From Fidelibacterota bacterium (lineage in GTDB: Bacteria; Fidelibacterota; UBA2242): 11,157 nt of DNA. Shown here piece after piece: positions 1 through 9,200 of the stretch. Each line of letters opens with the position of its first letter. Position 1 is the stretch's first letter. Location: positions 1 to 11,157 of the forward strand of contig JAGLWX010000019.1 of NCBI GenBank assembly GCA_023133185.1, given 5' to 3'. The position numbers and the translations under genes were made by a program. A model generated the notes under the pieces. The model was not told the DNA's origin and searched no databases. It was given only the letters and a program-made list of their open reading frames with translations.

Positions 1-1096
1 AAACTTCATAAAACCATTCGCCGTGTATCGTGTCGACAAAATGCTGGTCGATGAAATTCCAGATTTTTACCGCTGCCTGGTAGTATTTTTCATCCTGAGT
101 GATTTCCCAGGCATTAAAAAAACCGACTACAGCTTCAGCCTGGGGCCACCAGTAAAATTCATCGGCAAGCAAATTTCCGTTCCCGTTTCTCTCGAGGATA
201 ATTCCACCGTTTGCATCAATTCCCTCGGCCAGTGTTACTTCAGCCATTTTCATAGCCACATCCCTGACCCGTTCAATCAGTTGTCCATCGCCTAATAAAT
301 TTGCCGCTTCTGTCAGCAGCCAGCCGCCTTCAATGTCATGTCCAAAAGAAACACCATAAGATTTACAGCGCCAATGTTCATCGAAAAAAAGTTTAAAATG
401 AAAGGTCTCAGCATCGATGATATGATTCAGAAAATTCCCAATCATTCCCTTGAGTTGCTTTTTTACCCGGACATCCTTGGAATGCCGATATAAATTCGTA
501 TAGGCTTCCATCAGATGCAGATGAGTGTTCATGGATTTTTTCTCGTTCATATCCGCAGCGCTGAGGCGCATATCCTCTGCTATAGACCAATCCCGGTTGG
601 CTGCCTCAAAATAACCTTGGTACTCCTGATCATAATTATGGGTTTCAATCAATTCAAAAATTTCCAAGGCTTTTTCCAAAGCCTGAGGCACATTGGCAGC
701 AGCAGCGTATTCGCAAAGTGCATAAATCGTAAACGCCTGTCCGTACATTTTCTTCATATTGTCAATGACCATACCCTTATAGTTCACCATCCAGTAAGCG
801 CCGCCATATTCTTTATCCAGCAATTTTTCCGTTAAGTATTGATAAGCCCGATCTGCGAGGTTTAAATACTTCGCTTCCGGGCGATAGGCATAAACTGTTG
901 AAAAGGTCCACAAAATCCGGGTGATCAGAATCAGACTTTTAGGAGCCGCTATTTCAACACTTCGCTCATTTGAAATACGGCCGTAAAATCCGTCGTTTTC
1001 ATTATCCACTACATATTGCTGCCAAAACGGCAAAATATTGGAAAACAGATTTCTGGTTACGCGGCTATGCAGATTTCTGAACTGTTTAGTTCCCAT
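1..1096 (-). CDS. Cellobiose/mannobiose 2-epimerase (AGE family), C-terminus cut off by window edge
   Basis: This is a cytoplasmic sugar epimerase that should invert C2 of the reducing-end residue of a beta-1,4-disaccharide (mannobiose to mannosyl-glucose, or cellobiose to glucosyl-mannose). My translation from the ATG at 1096 gives 365 residues with no stop before the window edge; family members run about 390 to 410, so roughly the last 30 to 45 are missing. Visible AGE-family (alpha/alpha)6-barrel marks are the LITR motif with Arg60, MNTHLHLMEAY (residues 189-199) with His192/His194, SFGHDIEGG (250-258) with His253 and Glu256, and WWPQAE (316-321). These correspond to the active-site Arg, His and aromatic residues of characterised cellobiose 2-epimerases. 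The second catalytic His lies in the missing end. There is no signal peptide. The start codon sits inside the end of the GH5 gene (11-nt overlap), with a weak GAG Shine-Dalgarno 7 nt upstream, so translation is probably coupled. The mannobiose preference is inferred from the GH5 and symporter neighbours; the fold assignment is secure. Confidence 0.9.
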   Translation of the reverse strand, partial: MGTKQFRNLHSRVTRNLFSNILPFWQQYVVDNENDGFYGRISNERSVEIAAPKSLILITRILWTFSTVYAYRPEAKYLNLADRAYQYLTEKLLDKEYGGAYWMVNYKGMVIDNMKKMYGQAFTIYALCEYAAAANVPQALEKALEIFELIETHNYDQEYQGYFEAANRDWSIAEDMRLSAADMNEKKSMNTHLHLMEAYTNLYRHSKDVRVKKQLKGMIGNFLNHIIDAETFHFKLFFDEHWRCKSYGVSFGHDIEGGWLLTEAANLLGDGQLIERVRDVAMKMAEVTLAEGIDANGGIILERNGNGNLLADEFYWWPQAEAVVGFFNAWEITQDEKYYQAAVKIWNFIDQHFVDTIHGEWFYEV

Positions 1097-2933
1097 AAAA
1101 TATCTCAACCTTTGCTATCTGGGCTTCATTGAAAAATCTTACTTTAAGATAATTCATATTCCCTGCCGGCGCTTGTCCTGCCAGCAGGACCGGAATCCAG
1201 TAGTTGTAATCTTCACCGCCGGTCTCGATCGCAGTTTCCTGTTGTTCTACTAGCTGATATGTCTGCCCGTCATTCGATAAAAACACTTCCGCCAGTTTAC
1301 CTTTTTTCCGGGTAAATATATTGATTTTCCAGCTGGTTACCGAACTGGAAAGAGAATAAATGACCGTACTACCCTTCTTCACGGCAAGCCGGTGAAAATC
1401 CTCTTTAAAACTGCGGGCATTATGATTTACAAGTTCTGCTTTACCATCGATAAAATAAATTTTTCCGTAACTTTCCAGTTCGTCGATTAATACCTGATGC
1501 GTAAAGGTTACAGGACCGACAACCTCCGAAGGCGCGGACATTCCGGCTTCATTACAGGCTGTTACTCTATAATAATAGGATTTGTCGGTTTCAGCCCCTG
1601 TATCGGTATAACCAACATCATAAGCGGCAGCTGCGTCGGAAAAACTGGTTTCGATGGCTGTCCAGGAACCAACGGTTTTTTCAGCCCGCTCTATACGGTA
1701 AAATTCTGCACCTACCGAACCCTGCCAGGAAATCCGGGGAAATTTTCCGAGAGGCAAAATTACAGGTGATCCCGGGGCTGCTACCGGCGGGACCGTTCGA
1801 TGTTTAATTTCAAACGTCTTTTGTTGCATTAGTTTTATTACTGCTTTTTCATCATATTCATTTCCCGAGGTAAATCCGGGAAAGTGATAGGCTTTGAAAA
1901 CACCGCGTCCCAGCGGTTCGGAATGCCAGTAAAACCCGCCGTCCCGGTTATGAAACCGCAAACTCCACAGCAAAGCGCCGCTGATCCGGTTTTCGGCAAT
2001 GACGCCATCGAGTACATCTTTCATAGCGGAGCTGCTAATAAAACCGAATTCACCAATATAATAGGGTTTGCGGCCATCAATTATTTCCACAGCCGCCCTG
2101 ATATTGGTAAGCATATCAAGGGGATTTCTTTCATAATGATGTGTTGACAAGACATCAATATTTGGATCATCAATAATATCCGCATTAATATGATGGTATT
2201 GTATACCGTCATTGACAAGATGATTTTTATCGATGCTTTTAATATAGGCTGCCATTTCACTGACCCAGGCTGCCGGTGCATCTCTGAGTTCATTCCCTAA
2301 TTCCCAGGCAAGAATCGCTTTATTATCTTTATATTGGGTTCCGGTCAGCGTATTTTTCCGGTTCAGAATGTAATCAATCGTCTGCTTAAAATCCTCCCGT
2401 AGCTGTGCATCGGTCCAGAATTCTTCAGTATCTTTTCCGCGAAATGCGGCGTATTGCGGTCGTCCCCCCATCCACTTCCAGTTATCCATGAGCGGAATAA
2501 TAATCCGAACACCGATTTCGTTGGCTGAAACAAGGACCTGATCCAGTATACGAAACGCTGTTTCGTCAAATTTGCCGGGAGCCAGGACGTGTCGCGGTAT
2601 ATCATCCAATTCACCTTCCCGTCGAACAGTAATGACATAAGTCCGGGCAACGTTTCCGCCAAGAGCTTTAATGGTTTTTAACGCATCTTCAATCTCGTAT
2701 TTATCGGGCAGGCGCCAGGGATTATTTTCAGTAAAAGGCAGATTGTCTTCAACAGTTAAGATGTTCGGAATATTAAATGAAATAAAGCGGAATTCGGCAT
2801 CACCGTCCATGAGTTTTGCACCGGAACGGGTGATGAAATGCTCAAAGCTGGTAGGTGTATCAGCAGAACGGCAGGCACATATTAGAGTCAGTGTGATTAT
2901 TGCCAGGAAAAAAATCTGTTTTTGATTATTCAT
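1086..2933 (-). CDS. GH5-family lipoprotein glycoside hydrolase, probable beta-mannanase, with Fn3 and C-terminal beta domain
   Basis: This is a probable endo- or exo-beta-1,4-mannanase (615 aa) held in the cell envelope. Residues 1-21 form a lipoprotein signal peptide ending in LICAC, with Cys21 as the lipidated residue. Residues about 31-350 form a GH5 (beta/alpha)8 barrel. The acid/base glutamate is Glu215 in WELGNE (210-215), STHHY (263-267) matches the conserved His/Tyr strand, the nucleophile is Glu295 in GEFG, and Trp323 in LLWSLRF matches the substrate-stacking Trp of the last strand. The WEL.NE spacing, followed by a helix reading like 'EMAxxIKSIDxxHLV', resembles the plant/bacterial mannanase subfamily (GH5_7) more than the cellulase subfamilies. 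Residues about 381-476 look like a fibronectin III domain (ISW, YRIERAE, YYYRVTACN). Residues 477-615 form a beta-rich domain I cannot name, possibly galactose-binding-like. A clear AGGG Shine-Dalgarno lies 6 nt before the ATG, immediately after the symporter stop. Substrate is inferred; a cellulase or other beta-glycanase remains possible. Confidence 0.85.
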   Translation of the reverse strand: MNNQKQIFFLAIITLTLICACRSADTPTSFEHFITRSGAKLMDGDAEFRFISFNIPNILTVEDNLPFTENNPWRLPDKYEIEDALKTIKALGGNVARTYVITVRREGELDDIPRHVLAPGKFDETAFRILDQVLVSANEIGVRIIIPLMDNWKWMGGRPQYAAFRGKDTEEFWTDAQLREDFKQTIDYILNRKNTLTGTQYKDNKAILAWELGNELRDAPAAWVSEMAAYIKSIDKNHLVNDGIQYHHINADIIDDPNIDVLSTHHYERNPLDMLTNIRAAVEIIDGRKPYYIGEFGFISSSAMKDVLDGVIAENRISGALLWSLRFHNRDGGFYWHSEPLGRGVFKAYHFPGFTSGNEYDEKAVIKLMQQKTFEIKHRTVPPVAAPGSPVILPLGKFPRISWQGSVGAEFYRIERAEKTVGSWTAIETSFSDAAAAYDVGYTDTGAETDKSYYYRVTACNEAGMSAPSEVVGPVTFTHQVLIDELESYGKIYFIDGKAELVNHNARSFKEDFHRLAVKKGSTVIYSLSSSVTSWKINIFTRKKGKLAEVFLSNDGQTYQLVEQQETAIETGGEDYNYWIPVLLAGQAPAGNMNYLKVRFFNEAQIAKVEIFYGN

Positions 2934-2943
2934 TATTCACCCT

Positions 2944-4785
2944 TTATCTTTCTGCTTCAAGTTTGTCATACCAGTTTTTCTTAAGGAACAGGCTCGTTAG
3001 CAGAATGATACCGAGACAGACAAAAACCGGTACCCATTTCATTACCACAAAATAGATCGCCACCGCAACCAGCGACGTCTGCCAGATTGTACCGACAAAC
3101 ACATTTACCATGTCTCTCTGCCAACTGCTGTCAATTCGGAAATCCGGATATTCCTGCACTACTTTTTCATGAACCGGTTTCCAAAAACCCCAGGGACGAA
3201 CTTTTCGGTAAAATTCCTTCAGTGTTTTTTCATCTGTTGGTTTTGTCAGGAGCGTTGCGATGATACAGCCGGCGAAAGAAATAACCAGCGTCAGCGGAAA
3301 ATAATACAGCTGGAATTTGCCAGGAATAATTTTTGCAAACAGCAGCGCCGGCACTAATCCTGCGACCATGCCCCAGAAATAGCCGTGTCCGTTAAACCGC
3401 CACCAATACCATTTTAAAACATTGGAGGCAACATAACTGCCATAAAGTCCGGAAACGATCCATTTCAGCACTGAATCAATATTTTCCGCAAAAATACCGA
3501 GAATCATGCCGATAATTACCAGCAGCAAACCAATAAGTTGGGACACCCGGGCAGTTTTTTTACCATGGGATTTGGGATTAATGTATTTCAAATAAATATC
3601 GTTAACAATATAAGCCTGACCCGCATTTAATGTCCCGGAAAAGGTAGAAACGAACGCAGCGCTCAATCCGGCCAGCAACAGCCCGAGCAATCCGGCTGGT
3701 AGAAACTGGTTCATTACCGACGGCAATATCTGCTCAAAGTCGATCCGGTTCCCTACAACAAGATTCAGTTTATCGAAATAGAGTAATCCCAGCACCACAA
3801 AACCGGTTATCATCAAATATCGAAAAGGCATCAATATCACTGATACCGACCCGCTCATAAGAGACGCTTCACGCGGATTTTTTGTCGATAACACCTTTTG
3901 CATATCATAATTGGGCGCAGGCCCGGCACCGGCAGCTAGAATGCCTTTAAACAACATCATCATCATAAAAATTGTGAACAGTGAGTATCCGTCGTTACTG
4001 ATGACATCGTTGACTTGAACAACAATATCTGACCAGTTTAGATTGAGTCGCCAGCCGAAAAAGGGGCTGAACCAGCCGTCCGGCACATTCAGCACGCCTA
4101 TTGCCGATAGGTTAGTCATAGCAATGGCTGCCACCACAATAGCAGATATTGTAATAATGAAGTACTGAATCACATCAGCCCAGACAATACTCGTCATACC
4201 TCCGAGCAGACTGTAAACCGTCGCCACCAGCGTAAAGATGATTCCATAAACATGGGGTATGAATTCTGGTGAAATGATACCTGGATTGAATCCGAAAAAT
4301 CCGGCGACCTGATCCCATGGCAGAAATATCATAATAAACTTTCCCAAGCCAATAAATCCGTATGCCAGAAAACCGAGACAGCCGATGATTGCGAAAACCA
4401 CCACGATGATATGTGAGAGTTCCGTTTCGCGATCTGTGCCGAACCGGGTTTTCAGCCATTCAGCACCGGTTGTCACACCCGAGCGGCGCAGCCATTTGGA
4501 CAGATAGATCATCATGAAAATCTGGTTGAACACCGGCCAAAGCCAGGGAATCCAGATACTTTTCAATCCGTAAACAAAGGTGATCGTCACCAGCCACATG
4601 GTGCCGGAAATATCCAGCATCCCCGAGGCATTTGATAAACCCAGCATATACCAGGGCAGCCGATTGCCGCCAAGGAGATATTCTTTTTCTCCCTGCTCTG
4701 CCCGTTTTTTCGCTAGAAATCCGATTCCGGTAATGATTACCAGATAAAGTCCTATAATTAGAAAATCGATTGCCTGTAAACGCAT
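2944..4785 (-). CDS. Sodium:solute symporter (SSS family), probable disaccharide importer
   Basis: This is an inner-membrane sodium-coupled sugar symporter (613 aa) of the SSS/SLC5 family. It has many hydrophobic segments, beginning with TM1 at about 5-24. The first repeat carries the typical LGGNRLPWYMLGLSNASG stretch (38-55), and GGMTSIVWADVIQ (195-207) matches the conserved family signature region. The segment AAFVSTFSGTLNAG (376-389) followed by NDIY (395-398) aligns with the TM8 sodium-site region of Vibrio SGLT; Ser380/Thr381 would be the Na2-site pair. The C-terminus extends beyond the core with a charged loop (about 515-556) and two more hydrophobic segments (about 561-583 and 586-601). 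Its place just before the GH5 and epimerase genes suggests it imports mannobiose or a similar disaccharide, like the symporter in the Bacteroides fragilis mannan cluster. AGGGG lies 5 nt before the ATG. The substrate is not shown by the sequence itself. Confidence 0.92.
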   Translation of the reverse strand: MRLQAIDFLIIGLYLVIITGIGFLAKKRAEQGEKEYLLGGNRLPWYMLGLSNASGMLDISGTMWLVTITFVYGLKSIWIPWLWPVFNQIFMMIYLSKWLRRSGVTTGAEWLKTRFGTDRETELSHIIVVVFAIIGCLGFLAYGFIGLGKFIMIFLPWDQVAGFFGFNPGIISPEFIPHVYGIIFTLVATVYSLLGGMTSIVWADVIQYFIITISAIVVAAIAMTNLSAIGVLNVPDGWFSPFFGWRLNLNWSDIVVQVNDVISNDGYSLFTIFMMMMLFKGILAAGAGPAPNYDMQKVLSTKNPREASLMSGSVSVILMPFRYLMITGFVVLGLLYFDKLNLVVGNRIDFEQILPSVMNQFLPAGLLGLLLAGLSAAFVSTFSGTLNAGQAYIVNDIYLKYINPKSHGKKTARVSQLIGLLLVIIGMILGIFAENIDSVLKWIVSGLYGSYVASNVLKWYWWRFNGHGYFWGMVAGLVPALLFAKIIPGKFQLYYFPLTLVISFAGCIIATLLTKPTDEKTLKEFYRKVRPWGFWKPVHEKVVQEYPDFRIDSSWQRDMVNVFVGTIWQTSLVAVAIYFVVMKWVPVFVCLGIILLTSLFLKKNWYDKLEAER

Positions 4786-4804
4786 TTCTACCCCTTTTTA
4801 CTAT

Positions 4805-6274
4805 TCAGTCTAAACGTGCGCAAATTTCACCGTAGTAGGTATGAATCGGCTTTATAAATTTTTCTATGCCGCTCTGTTGACGCTGGATGCGGATAAAATC
4901 AGCCACCGCCTGAGTTTGCTCTTCTATCAGAATATGCCGACTCAAGATTTCACGGGCTTCCGCTGCATTGGAAATTCCTTTGCCGGTATGATTGAAGTCT
5001 TTTAGAAGCTGTTCAATTTCGGCAGAATCTACTTTTATCCCTTTTATGAGAGATTTGCGAAAATCTATCTGAAGCAAATACTCTTTGTACAGACTGGTTT
5101 TAATATGGACATCGGGGACGTGCCGGTCGAGTTTCAGCCGGATGGCATCATCAGTCAGCACACGATCCCGGATAGCAAAATTCAAAGTCGTTCGCATACC
5201 CGTTGCAATTGAACCGTAGGGAATGTAGTTGAGCTGATACATAAACTCACCAACAGTCAAAACTTCGCCGTCGATTTCTGCCAGCGCCTTATTTCTGAGA
5301 TCCCAGAGATTTTGCTCCAGTTCCGAAATTTCCCGGGGTGTCAGCTGAGCTGTCAGCATCTGATCGAACTGCGAAGGTTTTCGACGGAACACGGTACCAA
5401 GATGCTGAGCTACAGATTTTAAAATTTGTGGATTTATTCGAATATTTTTTTTATCCATCAGTTTTTTGATATATTCACCAGCCAATTTATTGCCGATTTT
5501 TTGTTCCAGCAGATAACGGATTTTCTGCCGGGCTTGCTTAAAGTCACTGACTGAAACGAGAGGATTTTTCCGGTAATCAATTACGCGAATCAGATGAAAT
5601 CCGTAGGAAGAGGCAACAGGTTTAGAAATGGTATTCAGTTCCAGCCGAAACGCGGTTTGTGCCATATCATATTCCATCTGGTCCCAGTATACCCAGTCAA
5701 GATTTCCGCCGCTCGCTGCTAAGATACTGTCGGTAAAAAGATTCTTCGCACAGTCCATCCATTCGGCACCCTTTGCAAGCCGGTCATAACAATACAGGGC
5801 TTCATCTTCTGTTTTGAACCAGAGATGCTGCACATGTCGCTGTTCTATCATATATTGAAAAGTTTCCGCAACATCCTCATCGCTATACTGAATTTCAGGA
5901 CGGATAACTTTCTGAAAATGAGCATCCCGAAGACATTTATTCCGGTATGCCCAAACTTTCCGGCTGATTTTTTCATTATAATGTAAGCCCATTTGCCGGG
6001 CTTGATTCGCCATAAGCCGCTGATCGATCAGCTCGTCGAGGTATTTTTCCCGCAATTCTACCGAATCAAAAATATCCGGTTTTTTCAATAATTCAAAATA
6101 GGCTTCATTGAATTCCTGCAAGGTAATAGTCTGGTTATTAAAACGAGCGACAACTTCATTTTTCCTGCTGCAACCGGTAAGGTACAAAAGCGGTAAAGCT
6201 ACTGTTGTTAAAATGAGCAGTTCCGCCATTATTTTATGTGCCAGATTTAGGTATTTCAAAACATTCAAAAGCAA
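4805..6274 (-). CDS. Parvulin-type (PpiC/SurA-like) peptidyl-prolyl isomerase lipoprotein
   Basis: This is a probable periplasmic folding factor for exported proteins (489 aa from the longest start). The signal sequence ends in the lipobox LTGC (lipidated Cys35). A SurA-N-like segment follows, with VVARFNNQTITLQEF (41-55), then a parvulin domain at about 144-235. The domain is marked by HVQHLWFKTEDEA, by GGNLDWV (189-195, equivalent to the usual GGDLGW) and by SSYGFHLIRV (222-231, equivalent to the usual FGYHII). The last 250 residues contain a second SurA-N-like motif (330-344) but no second parvulin domain. The start is uncertain. TTG at 6274 gives the longest frame but only 1 nt after GGGA. 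TTG at 6268 has ideal 7-nt spacing and keeps a charged n-region. ATG at 6229 has no clear ribosome site and would leave no positive charge before the hydrophobic core. Its place between the giant secreted protein and the symporter suggests it helps fold the operon's outer-membrane or secreted proteins; that role is inferred. Confidence 0.85.
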   Translation of the reverse strand: MLLNVLKYLNLAHKIMAELLILTTVALPLLYLTGCSRKNEVVARFNNQTITLQEFNEAYFELLKKPDIFDSVELREKYLDELIDQRLMANQARQMGLHYNEKISRKVWAYRNKCLRDAHFQKVIRPEIQYSDEDVAETFQYMIEQRHVQHLWFKTEDEALYCYDRLAKGAEWMDCAKNLFTDSILAASGGNLDWVYWDQMEYDMAQTAFRLELNTISKPVASSYGFHLIRVIDYRKNPLVSVSDFKQARQKIRYLLEQKIGNKLAGEYIKKLMDKKNIRINPQILKSVAQHLGTVFRRKPSQFDQMLTAQLTPREISELEQNLWDLRNKALAEIDGEVLTVGEFMYQLNYIPYGSIATGMRTTLNFAIRDRVLTDDAIRLKLDRHVPDVHIKTSLYKEYLLQIDFRKSLIKGIKVDSAEIEQLLKDFNHTGKGISNAAEAREILSRHILIEEQTQAVADFIRIQRQQSGIEKFIKPIHTYYGEICARLD

Positions 6275-6275
6275 A

Positions 6276-6279
6276 TCCC
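6276..6279 (-). promoter_or_regulatory. Shine-Dalgarno GGGA favouring a TTG start for the isomerase gene
   Basis: On the minus strand GGGA lies 1 nt before the TTG at 6274 and 7 nt before the TTG at 6268. The spacing favours the latter, which would shorten the protein by two residues. The site sits in the 11-nt gap after the stop codon of the preceding gene, so ribosomes finishing that gene could restart here. A non-ATG start would keep the isomerase at a lower level than its neighbours. Confidence 0.45.
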
Positions 6280-6285
6280 GACTGA

Positions 6286-9200
6286 TTATTTAATGATCAG
6301 CATACGGCCCACTTTTTCACCAATACCCTGTGCTTCAATGTGGTAAATGTAAACGCCGTATGCCAGTTCCATGTTGTCTTTGGTCAGCACATCCCACACT
6401 TCATAGCCATTCGTATCAGTGGAATTATGCTCGATTTTGCGAACCAATGCCCCGTCAACAGCAAAGATCCTAATTGTGCAGACTTTGGGCAAATTGATAA
6501 AATGGATCGCCCGCGGACCGCGTCCGCTGGTGTAGGGATTTTGCGGTTCCCATGAAGCGGTAACCACATAGGGATTCGGGACAACCCGGATTTCATCAAG
6601 GTTTTTCCGGGCAGCATCGGTATCAATTTTCTGCCCTCGGGTCGTAAACCTGAATTTTGAATCATAGTTAAATGAGAAGTCCGGATATAGATTGAGAGTA
6701 TCTCCGGATCCAAGCAACCTACCGTACCAGTTATAAAATGTCGTATCCTCGACAGCATTGTTCAACAGGCTCATGGTGATAACCGTTGAACTGTCAGGCA
6801 GTGTTTCTACGAAAATGATCCGGTCTTTTGCAGAAAAATAGCCGGGTTGCACAAGATTCAGATCGACAGCAGCATCAACAAACCCAAACCTGAGTTCCTC
6901 TCCGGTTTGCTGGTCAAATATTTTAAAATTGACATCTCTTGCGGGAACAGGAATGGGTGTGCCGGTGGCTTGCAGGATCGGATAAATTGTCTCGGATTGC
7001 CCGACAATTTCATCATAAAACACGATTCTATACTGTCGTGGATAGTCTATTCCGGGCTGAAAACCGCCCAGATTAAAAACACCGAAATTCAGTCGATAAG
7101 CTGTCAAATAATCGAGATTGTCGCTCCACTGAATACCATTGTATATTTTTTCCTCAGGTAAATGAATAATTCCCGGCGCCGGATTATAGACAAAATATTC
7201 GATTCCCTGCACAACTTTCCGTAAAGTGCGGGGATTGGCATCATTATCCTCATATAGATTCCGAATCATGACCCACTCTGACCCTACCTGTTTGTAGTCA
7301 AAAAACCATACCGTATCAACAATTTCCGAACGGGTCAGGTTTTCAACCACAAAACCGGTAGTAAGCGTTGGTAAAAATTCATCTGGATCTTCACCATCGA
7401 TCAGTGAATCAAGATCATTATCCCTCTTATCCATGGATTGATCAAGAAAACGGATTTCAAATTCTTCACCATCAAAGATTGAATCGGGTTCTACATACCG
7501 GACCGCAACCTTTCCGGTAGTCAGTCCGGTCCCGACATAACTCGGTGCAGTTTCAAATCCCGGCGGCACATATCCCAGCGACGGCACCCTGGGTATTATT
7601 GCAACGACATTTTCGCCGGTTTTGACATTACCGGAAGCATCAACGGCGATATATTTGTTGGTTTCGGACGGTGAGATGTTTTTCTCGAGATCTCCTTTGT
7701 CGTAGGCTGTAACTGCATAAAAGTACCGTTTACCGTTTACCAGAGGAGAATCGATATAGGTATGAGTCAGTCCGGTTTCAGAGCCAAGATTGAACTGTAC
7801 TCCGCGGCCAAAAGTATTGGGGAAAAATCCATAAACGCTGTCAACTTTGTCATAAATCGCCAGCGGTTTGGTAAAGCGGTCATAGCCGTAGCCGTCGGTA
7901 ATAGCGCCGGCATCCTGAAATCCCGGGTCTGTCGCCCGGTAAATTTTATATCCCTCAAAATCATAGGTTTTCAGGTAGCGGTCAAAACTCTGTTCTGCGC
8001 TATCATCCCAGTAAATCGTAACTTTCCGGTCTCCCGGTACTGCCCAGACTTTGGGTTTTTCCGGAGCCACGGCAAAGTTGTAGTTGGTGTCATAAATTTT
8101 TTGAACTATATCCTTATTTTTAATGATATCCGTGCGATCCCAACCATAAATCATGGCAACCGAAAAATATTCACTCTGCTGCGACATCAGGGGAAAATAT
8201 CCGCAGGAAAAGATGTAATCGGCATCCACATTCGTCAGAGTTCCATCGAAATATCCCGGTCTCGATACATCCCACATTTCCTGGTCGTTGCTGTATGTTA
8301 TTGAACCGTAGATATAAAAAATAAAACTGGTCAGACCAATCTGATCCGATTCATCGACATCGGTAATATCAATATTTGGTTCTCCGGGTAAATTCCCGAA
8401 ACCCGGTGTCGGCACTCCGTCACCTTCCCCGGGATCACCGGTGCCGGGCTTGCCATCCAGCCCCACATCATCTGTATTGACATCCCAATCGCCGTCATTA
8501 TCAACACCATCATCACGGCGTTCATCAATCATCGCATTATCCAAACCGTTTCCGCTGAAGTAATCCACGCACAGGTAATCTTTATCATTATATACAGGAT
8601 TGCGGATGTAGAGATAATAATAGACAGAATCCTGTGCCATGGCACCATCTGATTCATCGATAACGCCATTGAGATTGTCATCGATACCATTGCGGGGAAT
8701 TTCTTCAAGTACGGCGCCCGATACTTTTAAATAGGTCGTTCCATTGACATTAAAGGAAATTCCATCAGCCGGCATTTGTGTCACAGTTCGTTCATAAGTG
8801 TTATAGTTTATCAGTACGATATCATCACCTTCATCGTATGAGGCGATAAAATCACTGGATTCAATCAGTTTTCCGCCCCCTGGGGCATCTATCCCATCGC
8901 CATCATTATCAATCCCATCAACAGCATTGCCGGGACTTTCCAAAAAGGCAAATCCAGCCCAGGGAACCGGTGAATATCCAGCGGTTCCAACATTGTCCCA
9001 GTCAAAATTTACCGTTAGACCAGTTTCCCGGTAAAATTCAGCACAGTCATCGTCATAATCGGTATTAGCTCCCATACGGGCACCGATTGATGCGCCCACA
9101 TTCAGACCAAAAACCGTTTTATGTAGATCCAGTTCCCCGAAATTCCTAATATTATAAATCCAAAAAATGCAGTCTTCTGCATCTGGATTTGACCACTGCA

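Noticed and set aside
23..835. Plus-strand open frames over the first 0.8 kb
   Set aside because: The minus strand here encodes a continuous AGE-family epimerase with active-site motifs, so the plus-strand frames are shadows.
1175..1190. Perfect inverted repeat (7-bp arms, 2-nt centre) that could be a terminator or operator
   Set aside because: It lies inside the GH5 coding region (Leu-Leu-Ala-Gly-Gln-Ala). The loop is too short for a stable RNA hairpin and no T-run follows on the minus strand.
7722..7741. Short tandem 'taccgtt' repeat
   Set aside because: It is two to three copies within codons for Gly-Lys-Arg-Tyr in the Fn3-like region, and best explained by chance codon choice.
7762..8304. 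Plus-strand open frame of 180 codons inside the giant protein gene
   Set aside because: It is antisense to a long, well-supported gene with recognisable domains. Its translation has no family motif, and no ribosome site or operon context supports it.
8396..8480. Gly/Pro/Asp-rich low-complexity stretch suspected of being a frameshift or assembly artefact
   Set aside because: The reading frame stays open on both sides and the acidic linker resumes into sensible secreted-protein sequence. I regard it as a genuine linker.
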